Assembly (NCBI GenBank): GCA_012932295.1 | Contig: JAAONU010000004.1 | Coordinates: 11,222,630 to 11,286,629, forward strand | Length of the DNA: 64,000 nucleotides | Direction of reading: 5' to 3' | Source: Cyclina sinensis | Lineage: Eukaryota > Mollusca > Bivalvia > Venerida > Veneridae | Shown here: in pieces, positions 49,901 through 61,900 of the stretch | Numbering within the stretch: the stretch's first letter is position 1 | Layout of the letters: the number at the start of each line of letters is the position of its first letter | The notes under the pieces: model-generated | Seen by the model: the letters and a program-made list of their open reading frames with translations, nothing else | Databases searched by the model: none | Told to the model about the DNA's origin: nothing | Translations under genes and position numbers: made by a program

Positions 49901-52900
49901 AGCATTTAGATATGATATGAAACGTAAAAAATACATGTATACTTCAATTGAAGGAGTAACATTTAAATAATTGTGTACAAAGGAAATGTGTGTTTTTTTT
50001 TTTAAATTCAAAGTTAATATGCTTGTAACTCAATAAAATATGAATAACTCAATCTGTAAATTCAGTAGCCGCAATTTTTATCCGAAAATAATGCACTTCA
50101 TATTCCCGTTAGCCATAGCTCTATTTTAAAACATGGGGCTTTGTGCCGATTGAAACTCGCTGAATAAATCAAATAAAAACGTAATTTACTTTTTTAATTA
50201 GTTAATTAATTTTAATTTGTCTGTCATTCAATTTGATTTAATATTGTCATGAAGAGTTCTTTCCCTGCTCACTGCTTGATTTATGTATTGAAAAAAAAAC
50301 CCTAATTAAGTAATCAAACTAGCGACATAGTTGTGCGCTAATTATATAATTCCCCCTTCCCCCATTACTCAGTAATGACCCCTGAATAACGGGAACCTGT
50401 TTCCTACGACCAGCGACCGGTGTTTTCACTTCCCAAAAGGCTTATTATCACCCAAACAACGACCATTGTCACCAACTTGTCTGACCATTGTTTTGTTAAC
50501 GTAAAATAAGCACACCATAGAAATGTGTGAATAACATCTTGGTTGTTTGGTCTTTATGTCATCTTTGATCAACAAAGGTGAAACTTGATTGAAATTTAAT
50601 GTAAGATAATTAGCGCCCAACTGTGTCACTAGTTTGATTAATTAATTCATCTGTTATACTAGCGGCCTTGAAGAAATTATCTTAAAATAATGTCACAATA
50701 AAAAATCAATGCAGGTTTTCTTACACAACTTTTGTTGTTTGTAGAAAAAGGTCCATGAAGATCATGATGAAGACGTGGTATTTATAAACCAGTTTTTGTT
50801 TGATTTTACTGAAACAGCTATTGTTCAAGTTATATTAAAATTAGTGGTCCAAGTGATCCTTGAAGAAATATAATTTGTACTGAAAAGAAAAAACAAACCT
50901 CATCAAATTTCTTATTTAAGTGAGAAATGAGAAAGAAGTGGCACTCTCATCGAGTAAAGTTGAATATGGGAAAAAATATTTTTGTATCGCTCATTCATAA
51001 ACAACAAAACTCGAAGGTACATGATTTTCTGTAACATTTCCTGTGATTTCAGCATTAATTCATTTTGACTAATGTCATGCGTCTGGGTCATTTGGCCACT
51101 TATATGACTCATATTTCTTCAAATTAGGTTTCAAATGGAGTTTTAATGAATTTTAGTCCAAATATATGTAATTGGAGCAGTGAATACCTATAGCAGTTGC
51201 ATTTGTTCAAACCTGAAGTGGTTTCACTTTTGCTTGAAAGACACAAAAGCTGCTGTCTTATGACAACCAGTCAACCACTGTGACATTTCACTGATCAGCA
51301 GTCATAATGTTGAACCTGACTGCTTGACTGACTTTTTACCAGTCTTTCTGTGCAAAATATGCACAGCTGGTCAGTTATAGAGGGATGGTAAGAGTTTAGT
51401 GCTACCTAGTTACCATGTGTTGATTATTTTGACAATCATTGTATGTTGTAAGTGCCTTTTTTAAGAACATTTCAAAGGAACACAATAAATAAAGATGTGC
51501 TTCTTACCAGTCATGTCATTAATTTGATTGCTTACACCAGATTTTAAAACATGCTTTGGTTAGTATATTATGTTTCTGCTGAAAATCAACACAGACCAAA
51601 AAAAAATTTTTTTAGCATACAGAATATTCCTCTTTTATAAGCATTGACACGTAAGTGTTGGGCACACTGGTAGGGAGACTTTCTTTCTTAGATGCCGGCC
51701 TGGCTAGCTCAATCGGTAGAGCATCAGATTGTCACTCTTGACGATCCTGGTTCAATCCCCATCAGGGCCAGTGAAATTTCTCAATGATAATTGATCTCAG
51801 ATAATTGCATCTGTATGTCATTTGTCCCTCACCTCTGTAGCAAGTAAGGAAGTAGTCAGTCACTTGCTGAGAAATTGGTTAGTAAACTGGTTGGATACCC
51901 AGGAACACTGGTTAGGTGGATTGACCGCCGGGATATGACCTTAGCTGTTAAAACTGGAGTTAAACCTCAATAAACCTATAAACCAAATTCTTTCTTAGAT
52001 GAAGGCAAAATATATATATTATTCAGTCAATCTGAAGATGAATGCAGAAATATTTTATTGGTTTTAGAACTTTTTGGCATTCTTGCCTCTAAATACAACA
52101 TCAGCTTTTCTTGGAGTATTCTAGGGATCCAAATACACATCTTAACCTCTGTTTTAGTACACAGATATTTTTCATGTTTTTGTTTGATTGATGGGACCAA
52201 TGTTGTTTGTAATTAGTTTTTGTTTCCAATTGTTTTACACACATTCTCTAGTTATGCATGACTGGGTCTGCATCTGCCTATTATGCCGAGTCATTGAATG
52301 ATGAACATGTGTAAATTGTATATAACTGACAGTGTAAAAGATTGAGCTTAAATGTTAATACTGTTGGTTTAACAGACAACATATGTGTACATTTATGTGA
52401 CACCTACAAAGTCAAAGATGTTTTGGAATAGTCGTGAAAGGTCCTTTCCAACTAATAACATCAACAGAAAGGTGCTAAACCTTTTTATATAGCTACAACC
52501 TTGTTTGAATTCTGAAAATCTTTGAATCTTTGTCATTCTGAATACAATAGATTTTTACCTTTTTATCATAATTCATGTTGATATATTAATAAACAGGAAT
52601 TTACTGTTTTGTTTTGCAGGTTCAGGACTTCAAAGAAACATTCAAAGCAGAGGTATGTAAAAATTGTAAACAGCAACTCTATAATATGAAGACTAAATTA
52701 ATTATCATAATTTTTCTGTTCTACTTAAAGTAACATATGTGTTCAAAAAGAACGGAAATTTTATGGTCATGAAAAATGTTTGAAACATTATATATGTTTA
52801 GAAATATTGTAACTTTCACCAAATAATAACATACTATTGTTTTCTTCTAGGTATACAAAACATTATCATACAAAGTTTAACTGAACATTTATAAAAGACT

Positions 52901-55900
52901 GGGCTAGTCAAAAAAAGATTTTATCATTTTGCAACTGTGTTCAATAGGAATGAAACTGTTATATGCAATCTTTTAATTTAGCTATAACCTAAACAATTTT
53001 TGTTTTTCTGTGATTAGAAACAAATGGTTAATGTATATTTCAAAACAGTGATGGTAATTTGGTCTAATTTCAGGGGGAGCATTTAGTAAAAAGTGTATTC
53101 CCACAGAAAATCATAGAACTAGAAGAAATACATAAGGTGAGTAGAGCCAAATACTTCTGCAAGTATGGTGTACAAGGTAGGCCAAATCTCATAAGTATTG
53201 CAATTCACCACTGAATTTAAGTTGTGCCAACCATGATAATTTTTTTTGCAAGATATAGTAATGTACTGCTTTCTGCAAGTAATGCATTGAGCAGTTTTCA
53301 GATGAAAATGTTATAGTTTTGTTATAACCTAGCATTCTTTCATTCATAACATAACTGTCTTTATTAAACTGAGTAATACTCATATTTTTGCAAAATAATG
53401 GAAAATAACTTAAAAGGCTTGCCCTGGACAAGGGTTGTTTTATTTTGTTGTTTTAAATTTCTTTGTGATCTTCTGGAAAAATTCTTAGTGTCAGAGTCAA
53501 GTCTAACACATTTTTGTTTAGGATAAATTCAGACCTTTGAAATATCTTGTATTTATCTTAGTACTAAAGAGGGTATATTTTATATATATGGGAAAGGAGT
53601 ATTATAATGATAGCACAGAACTTAATCAGTTTGTATTTTCAGGGTTTGTGCCTTTCCAAGTTGTCAGAGATTCACAGTGACTTGAACATTCCTGTACCAG
53701 AACCCATACACCTTGATAACGGCACAGACGAGGTTTGACTTCTTGATAATGTCATAATCTGCTTTCTGTCTGTTGTTACATTAAATTTAGTTGGACAAGA
53801 CAGTCGGTTTCATCAAAACAGTCGTAATATAATTAGAAGTTGCCTTTTTAGCTCACCTGAGCACAAAGTGCTCAGGGTGAGCTTTTCTGATCGGTCTTTG
53901 TCCGTCGTCCGTCCGTCCGTCGTCAACTTTTCATTCAAACGACATCTCCTCTGAAACCAATGGTGCAAATTTAATGAAACTTGCCTGGGATGTTCCTTGC
54001 ATGAAGCTCTACCAAGATTGTTCAAATGGTTCTGGTCCATTGCATTTCTGGTTCACTGGAGCTAAAAATAGATTTTATAAGTTGGATCTTTAAAAATCTT
54101 CTTCTCCGAAACCACAAGGCCTGGAGCTTTGATATTTGTTATGAAGCATCATCTAGTGGACCTCTACCAAGTTTGTTCAAATTATGTCCCTGGGGACAAA
54201 ACTGACCCCACCCCAGGGGTCAGTTGATTTTACATAGAGTTATATAGGGAAAACTTGAAAATCTTCTTGTCAGAAACAAGAAGGCCTACAGTTAAGATAT
54301 TTGGTATGTAGCATTGTCTAGTGGACCTCTACCAAGTTTGTTCAAATCATGGCCTCTAGTTGAAAAATGGCCCCGCCCCGGGGGTCACTTGTTTTACATA
54401 GAGTTATATAGGAAAATCTTAAAAAAATCTTCTTGTCAGAAACCGTAAGTTATAGAGCTTAGATATTTGGTGTGTAGCATTGTCTAGTGGACCTCTACCA
54501 AGTTTGTTTAAATCCTGTCCTCTGGGTCAAAAATGGTCCCCCCCAGGGGCCACTAGTTTTACATAGAGTTATTTAGGAAAATCTAAAAAAATCTTCTTGT
54601 CAGAAACCGTAAGTTATAGAGCTTAGATATTTGGTGTGTAGCATTGTCTAGTGGACCTCTACCAAGTTAGTTCAAATCCTGGCCTCTGGGCTAAAAATGA
54701 CCCTGCCCCAGGGACCACTAGTTTTACATTGAGTTATATTGGAAAATCTTAAAAAATCTTCTTGTCAGAAACCATAAGTTATAGAGCTTAGATATTTGGT
54801 GTGTAGCATTGTCTAGTGGACCTCTACCAAGTTTGTTCAAATCCTGGCCTCTGGGTCAAAAATGGCCCCGCCCCGGGGTCACTTGTTTTACATAGAGTTT
54901 TATAGGAAAAAATAAAAAAATCTTCTTGTCAGAAACAAGAAGGCCTACAGTTAAGATATTTGGTATGTAGCATTGTCTAGTGGACCTCTACCAAGTTTGT
55001 TCAAATCCTGGCCTCTGGGTCAAAAATGGCCCCGTCCCGGGGGTCACTTGTTTTACATAGAGTTATATAGGAAAATCTTAAAAAATTCTTCTTATCAGAA
55101 ACCGTATGTTATAGATCTTAGATATTTGGTGTGTAGCATTGTCTAGTGGACCTCTACCAAGTTTGTTCAAATCCTGTCCTCTGGGTCAAAAATGGCCCCG
55201 CCCCAGGGACCACTAGTTTTACAAAGAGTTAAATAGGAAAATCTTAAAAAATCTTCTTGTCAGAAACCGTTAGTTATAGAGCTTAGATATTTGGTGTGTA
55301 GCATTGTCTAGTAGACCTCTACCAAGTTTGTTCAAATCCTGGCCTCTGGGCTAAAAATGACCCTGCCCCAGGGACCACTAGTTTTACATTGAGTTATATT
55401 GGAAAATCTTAAAAAATCTTCTTGTCAGAAACCATAAGTTATAGAGCTTAGATATTTGGTGTGTAGCATTGTCTAGTGGACCTCTACCAAGTTTGTTCAA
55501 ATCCTGGCCTCTGGGTCAAAAATGGCCCCGCCCCGGGGTCACTTGTTTTACATAGAGTTATATAGGAAAAACTAAAAAATCTTCTTTTCAGAGACAAGAA
55601 GGCCTACAGTTAAGATATTTGGTATGTAGCATTGTCTAGTGGACCTCTACCAAGTTTGTTCAAATCCTGGCCTCTGGGTCAAAAATGGCCCCGTCCCGGG
55701 GGTCACTTGTTTTACATAGAGTTATATAGGAAAATCTTAAAAAATTCTTCTTATCAGAAACCGTATGTTATAGATCTTAGATATTTGGTGTGTAGCATTG
55801 TCTAGTGGACCTCTACCAATTTTGTTCAAATCCTGGCCTCTGGGTCAAAAATGGCCCCGCCCCAGGGGCCACTAGTTTTACATAGAGTTATATAAGAAAA

Positions 55901-58900
55901 TCTAAAAAAATCTTCTTGTCAGAAACCGTAAGTTATAGAGCTTAGATATTTGGTGTGTAGCATTGTCTAGTGGACCTCTACCAAGTTTGTTAGAAAAATG
56001 TCCCTGGGGTCACTATTGGCCCCGCTCGAGGGGTCACAAGTTTTAAATAACAATATAGAAGAAAATTTTTAAAAATCTTCTTGTCTGAAACCACAAGACC
56101 TAGAATTTTAAAATTTGGCATGAAGCAATCTTTATCAAGCTTTTTCAAATTATTGGATTAGGTTAAAGGTCTTGGAGGCTAAAAGTAGATTTATCTACTG
56201 TACCTCATAGAGCCTTCATTTATAGACCAATATCTTTGATATTCAGTATAGAGGTTCCTTGCATGGACCTCTACCCATGGGTAGGGTTTGAGGTCACTGG
56301 GTCAAGGTCAAGGTCACCATAGCTTATAATAGATATTTCTACTTTCTGCCATAGAGCCTTTATTTATAGACTGATATTTTACATATTTGGTTTGTAGGCA
56401 CTTAAATATTTTCAATTAAAAAATGAAATTCTGCTTAACAGCAAACCTACAGCCAAAGTACTCAGGTGAGCGATCCAGGGCCATCATGGCCCTCTTGTTT
56501 CGAAAATCCGTAACAAAACTTAATAGAGTTGCCACCTAAATAACAAAAGAGTGGCTAAAATTTTCTTGAAAATAAAGATTAAATAAATTTAGCTGCTTCA
56601 AAGGTCATTTTTATCTCCTGTTAAATGTAACCAGACATTTTAAATGGGTATTACATGGAATAACTATCTGGTACATTTGGTAAGCAGCTGTTTGGCAAAC
56701 AACAAAAAGCTTGTTCCATCAGTAAATACTAAGGCCAGGAACGAATAAGGAATTTGATGTTCAAATATTCGTTTTTACAAAATTTGTTCCAATATTTCTC
56801 TTTTACGTAGTATCCGAAATTGATTAGGTCAATTACAAAACTACTTTAATATGCTTGGAATAATCGACGAGTTTTTTGTTTTATTGATTGTAAATCGATA
56901 TATATGTGAAACATTCTTAAGATATATTTAGCTATAACGCAGTAAATATCACATGGAGTCTAATTTCTACAGAATAAATATCTTGTTCAGACGAAATATA
57001 AACATTTCACATGCTTTCATAAAGCTGTGAACGTGAAATGAGCATCTTATTAAACATGTATGTTCTTACAAATGTACCTTTCTTAGATGTTGGATGTTGT
57101 GAATTGAGATGAATTAGTAGGTTAGAAGTAGTCCCTTTATACTCAAAGGCTTTCTTGCATAGATCACAAGTAGCTTTAGACTAATCAATAGGACCTGAAA
57201 AGTAATTCCAAATTCGGGACGGCATTGCGATATATTGACTTTTGATTTTTTCAACAGAGTAGATATGTCCAAAATCATCCCTTTGAAAAAAATCTGAAAA
57301 CAATGTTTGCAAAAGTTATTGGTTCTGAGTAGAGCTTTAAATTTCCATTGGGTGAAATAGAGTTAATTTTAGAGTGATGAATATTGATTAGTCGATTGTT
57401 CTAGCATGATTAATACGTGCCGATTTAGTCTCCTTCACAAAAATAAAGACAATTATTGATTGATCGAAAGATTAAAGCACAGAAAACAATAAAGTAAGAT
57501 AATTAAAGTCTGAAAAATTTACATTATAAGCTGTTAAACAGGTAAATTACAAACTGTGAAACGGGTGCCCTTTTGATCAACTATACCCCAAACTTTTCAC
57601 AGTTTATTGGCGATAATCCTTGACACGCGTTATACAAACATATGAACAGCTGGTCAAGTGAAGGTCAAGGGTTTAATTTACGATCTTTGAAATTTGAAAG
57701 TAAAGAAAAATGGAAAAAATTTCAAACCATTTATTTTTTTCGAATCTTCGTATTTGTTTTTCAATGTTGGAATATTGGGCAGTGTTTCGAATATGATTCC
57801 CGGCCCTAGTAAATACAGTAAAGTAACACTATTAACAGCTCTTTGAATTTGTTTTTAAAATCATGTGAAAATCAAGAAATTTGAAAAGAAAAAGCAAAGT
57901 CTAAATTTAGAAAAAGTAAGTTTTGCCATGAAGACTAATTTTTTAAGTAGACCACTTTTTGACTTGTCTTATAAGGGCAATTCACTAGAGTTTCACTTTG
58001 GGCTGTTGTAGTTAAATGTACATGTATATCCAGTCCCAGGAAGGCACTTTCAAAATAAAGAAAAAGACCATGGCTAACATCCTGATCACGATATCCCGGG
58101 ATGGGATATTTGTTTTTACTGGAATGGCCCTTAGTGGAACTTTACTGTATATAACAGGTATGCCTTTTTTATATTCTACAAAATGAGAATGATTATTGTA
58201 TAATTTCAGCCAGTAACAAAGAAAAGAAAGCATGATCATGGAATTCAGGGTGAGTAATTTGAATTTTCATGAAATGTTAGTAAGAAAAAAATCAGTAGAT
58301 TTGAGAAAAAAATTGTTTATATCAGAAGGGACCAGTCAGTAGAGTTGAAAAAAAAAGTTAGTATTGGAAGTGACCCGAGTAAGTGGGAGGGAAAAAAGTT
58401 AATATTGGAAGGGAGCAGTCAGTAGATTGGAGAAAAAAAGTTAGTATCAGAAGAGAGCAGTCAGTAGATTGGGAAAAAATACGTTTATATCAGAAGGGAG
58501 CAGTCAGTAGATTGGGAAAAAATATGGGTTTTATCGGAAGGGAGCAGTCAGTAGATTGGAGAAAAACAAAGGTTATATCGGAAGGGAGCAGTCAGTAGAT
58601 TGGAGAAAAATTTGTTTATATTACAAAGAGCAGTCATTTGATTGGTGGAAAAATGTTAATGTCAGAATATTTTTCAGGTACAGAGATTATTGCACTGCCA
58701 AATGGACCGTGTCCAATAAACAAAAAGTTAAGAGATATCTCAGAACAGTTGAAACCATATATACGAGATCTTATAGACCATGCAAATACTGTAAGTAAAC
58801 TAAACCATTTTCTTGAAATAATATCTCCAGTTAGCTTGTCTTCAGCAAGCTATGTTATTCTACGCCAAAGAAACTAAAGCAACACTGTACAGTTTTTAAA

Positions 58901-61900
58901 GTTCTTTTTAAATGTTTGTAATAAAACTGGCTGGAAAATAATGGTCTGATTGTTTCAGATAGAGTTGTTTCTTAACATGCTCACTGCTGTTTTTGTGGAT
59001 TTATTTGCAGTGCTTGTCGTAGTCAGTTAATTGAAATTTGAGAAATAAATGTATTTTGCATCAGCTTCCTGAAAACTGTAAAATCTGCGGACATCATCTG
59101 TAAGGGGAGACTACTGCTATATGACTGATATCGATCAAATAATTATCTCTCTTTAATCCAAGTTATAATTTCCCAACTACATGGCCTGAAAGGACTTTTA
59201 AACAAATACTGCAAAAGAAGAAATGGCTTGAGTGCTAAATTTTACAAGTGCTTTGTGTAGTTAATTACATTTCTTCCCATGCCTGTTGTTGTTTTTGTTT
59301 TTCAGATAAAAATGTGGATATCATTTTTAATCCCAAAAATAGAGGATGGAAATAATTTTGGTGTTTCAATTCAAGTAAGTTCTTCATTGAAAACATTAAT
59401 ATGTTATAATTAATTATTAAAAAAAAAACAATTAGAAAATTTGGTTTAAAACCTGCCACTGTGGTCAAATTAGCTAGTATCTTTGATTTCTTGATTACAA
59501 AGCTTTAACATCTTACTGATTTAGAGACATTATCCCATGAGTTTAGGCCTTGATACCAAGCATGTGTACTTTTGTAACATAACATGAAAATAAGCTGATC
59601 TGTTTTTTACCTATGAAAAACTGGCGGAAAAAAATTGATAGAGGTGTATGCAGTAGATACACTGGTATAAACATAATACAGTGATTGAGTTTTGGACTTT
59701 TGTATATAATGTGTACAATTTCTCTGTGGATTGCTTTCAGATTTTGTGTTTTTCTGAAAATTTAGGAGGAGACATTAGGTGAGGCAAGACAGGTTGAGAG
59801 TGAGGCTGCCACCTATCTAGACCAGATATCCCGATACTTCATCTCACGGGGTAAACTTGCATCAAAGGTTGCAAAATATCCACATCTAGTAAGTCTACTG
59901 CTCATAAATATTTATATATGATTTGTTTCTTAATTTATAAATTCAGAAAATGTATATGCCTCTTTGTACTGTATTTGGTCTCGGCATAGTACATAATGTT
60001 TTTGGGTAGTACTTCCAAATATAAAGTTTCTTTTAAAACCCAAAAGGTATTGCCTCCTAGTCACTTAGTTCGCAATAGAAAAGGCACTGTAAGCTGTTAA
60101 TTGTATCATACTCACCTGAAAGCAAGATGCTCAAGGGTGAGCTGTAAAGATGGGTGACTGTCTGTTGTCATCTGCCATCAGTCATCAGCATTTTCCTTCA
60201 TATGTTATCTCCTGTTAAATCACTGGGCCAATTTTAACTTCACAGCAATTTTCCTCCATTGGTTCTTTTTGTGAAAGTCCTTAAAAACAAAATTACTTCT
60301 TCATGTGATTTTGGTCCTTAATTTATATAGCTTAAGCTAACATAGGAAGGGGCCTGTTTCCACTTCATAATTATATGGAAAAATTACAGAAAAAATCTCC
60401 TCTGGTCTGAAACTGCTGTTCCAATTACTAAATACTTTCAGAGGAATATTTCTGATTCTTTATCTAATTCTTTTAAGCAATATTGCTTTATAAAAAAACT
60501 TGGCTTAGGGTGCAATTTAGGATACAACTTTAAAGAAAATCTTCCCAGAAAGCCCTGGCCCAATTTCAAAATAATTACATGGTGGCCTTTTATCAAATTG
60601 CTGCAGACCATGTTGGTCCATAATGTCACACTTTGGTTAAGGTTTTGCATGCAACTTAATATCATGCATATAGCTTAGAAACCAGCAATACTTATTGATT
60701 TTATACTTCACGTATGTCTTCAGGGGCATTCAGCAAACAAGTTAGATAACACTTTACCAAACTTTTTGCAAATCATGACACTTTTTTACTTAGAAATCTT
60801 GGTAAAAGTTTTGCATGCTGCATACTTACATGCTTATTTCTCAGCAATCATAATGGGATTGACTTAAACTTCAGAAAAGTGTTTAGGGACATTAGACCTT
60901 CAGGTAAGATAACTCTTGGCAGAACTTTTAAAAAAGTTATTGCCCCTTTAAACTTAGATATTTGGTTTCGGTTTTGCATGCAGCAAAAAATTGATCAAAG
61001 TTATGCATATAATTTACTATGGTGTGTATATTTTTATAAGCAGCTTTTATTATTGTTTTAATACTGCACTGAGGTCTTCAGGGGCTTTAAAGAAACAAGC
61101 TGGATAACTGTTATCCAAATTTAATGCAAATTATGACTTGGAAATTTTGAGTTCAGTTTTGTATGCAACCATCTGTTGTTGCATATATCTAAGTAATCAG
61201 CACTGAGTGTTATTCTCCTTAGGGTGTACTTGAATTAGCCTGTCCATCTGTCTGTCTGCCTGTCTGTCCATAGAAACAATCATTTCCAGACCATAAATTG
61301 CTCTCCTTTTTATCTATCTGCATGAAAACTTACACACATACTTCCACCCAGTCGATGCTGATCCCTGTTGATTATGAGCTCACAATGTTTTGAAATAAGG
61401 AAAGTTTCCAGACCATAACTTCCTTTCCTTATTTCTACCTGCATGAAAACCTTCTCATGGACTCAGAACCACATCAAAGATGATCCCTTTTAATTTTGGG
61501 GTTAGACTGTCAAAGGTCAATGTCACAGTGGATCGACAGTATCAAGATCATAAGTTGCTTTCCTTTTCTTCCTGCATGAAAACTTACACATGGACTTGCT
61601 CCAGATCAAGGGTGATTCCTTTTGCTTTTGGGGTCACAAAGTCAAAGGTCAAGGTAACAGTGCTAAGACATATTGTTTTTATCGCAGTTTACCTATATAT
61701 TTCACAAGCAGCTTTAAACTAATAAGCTGCGAAAAGTCAAGTGCACTGTCTTGCGGACAGCTCTTGTTATCATTCTCAGTTGTTTCAAAGGAAGTTTGAT
61801 GTATCTGACATGCTTGGTAAAATGGGTACGGTTGAATGGGCAGTTAACGTAATCATTATTCCTGGTAAGGACCAGTACTAGACTACAATTCTCAAGGAAC

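Noticed and set aside
51694..51771. Functional tRNA gene
   Set aside because: A and B boxes are present but stems do not pair well and the sequence continues into a SINE body.
58383..58798. Open frames over the minisatellite
   Set aside because: Unit lacks stops in some frames; the translation is just the repeated DNA unit.
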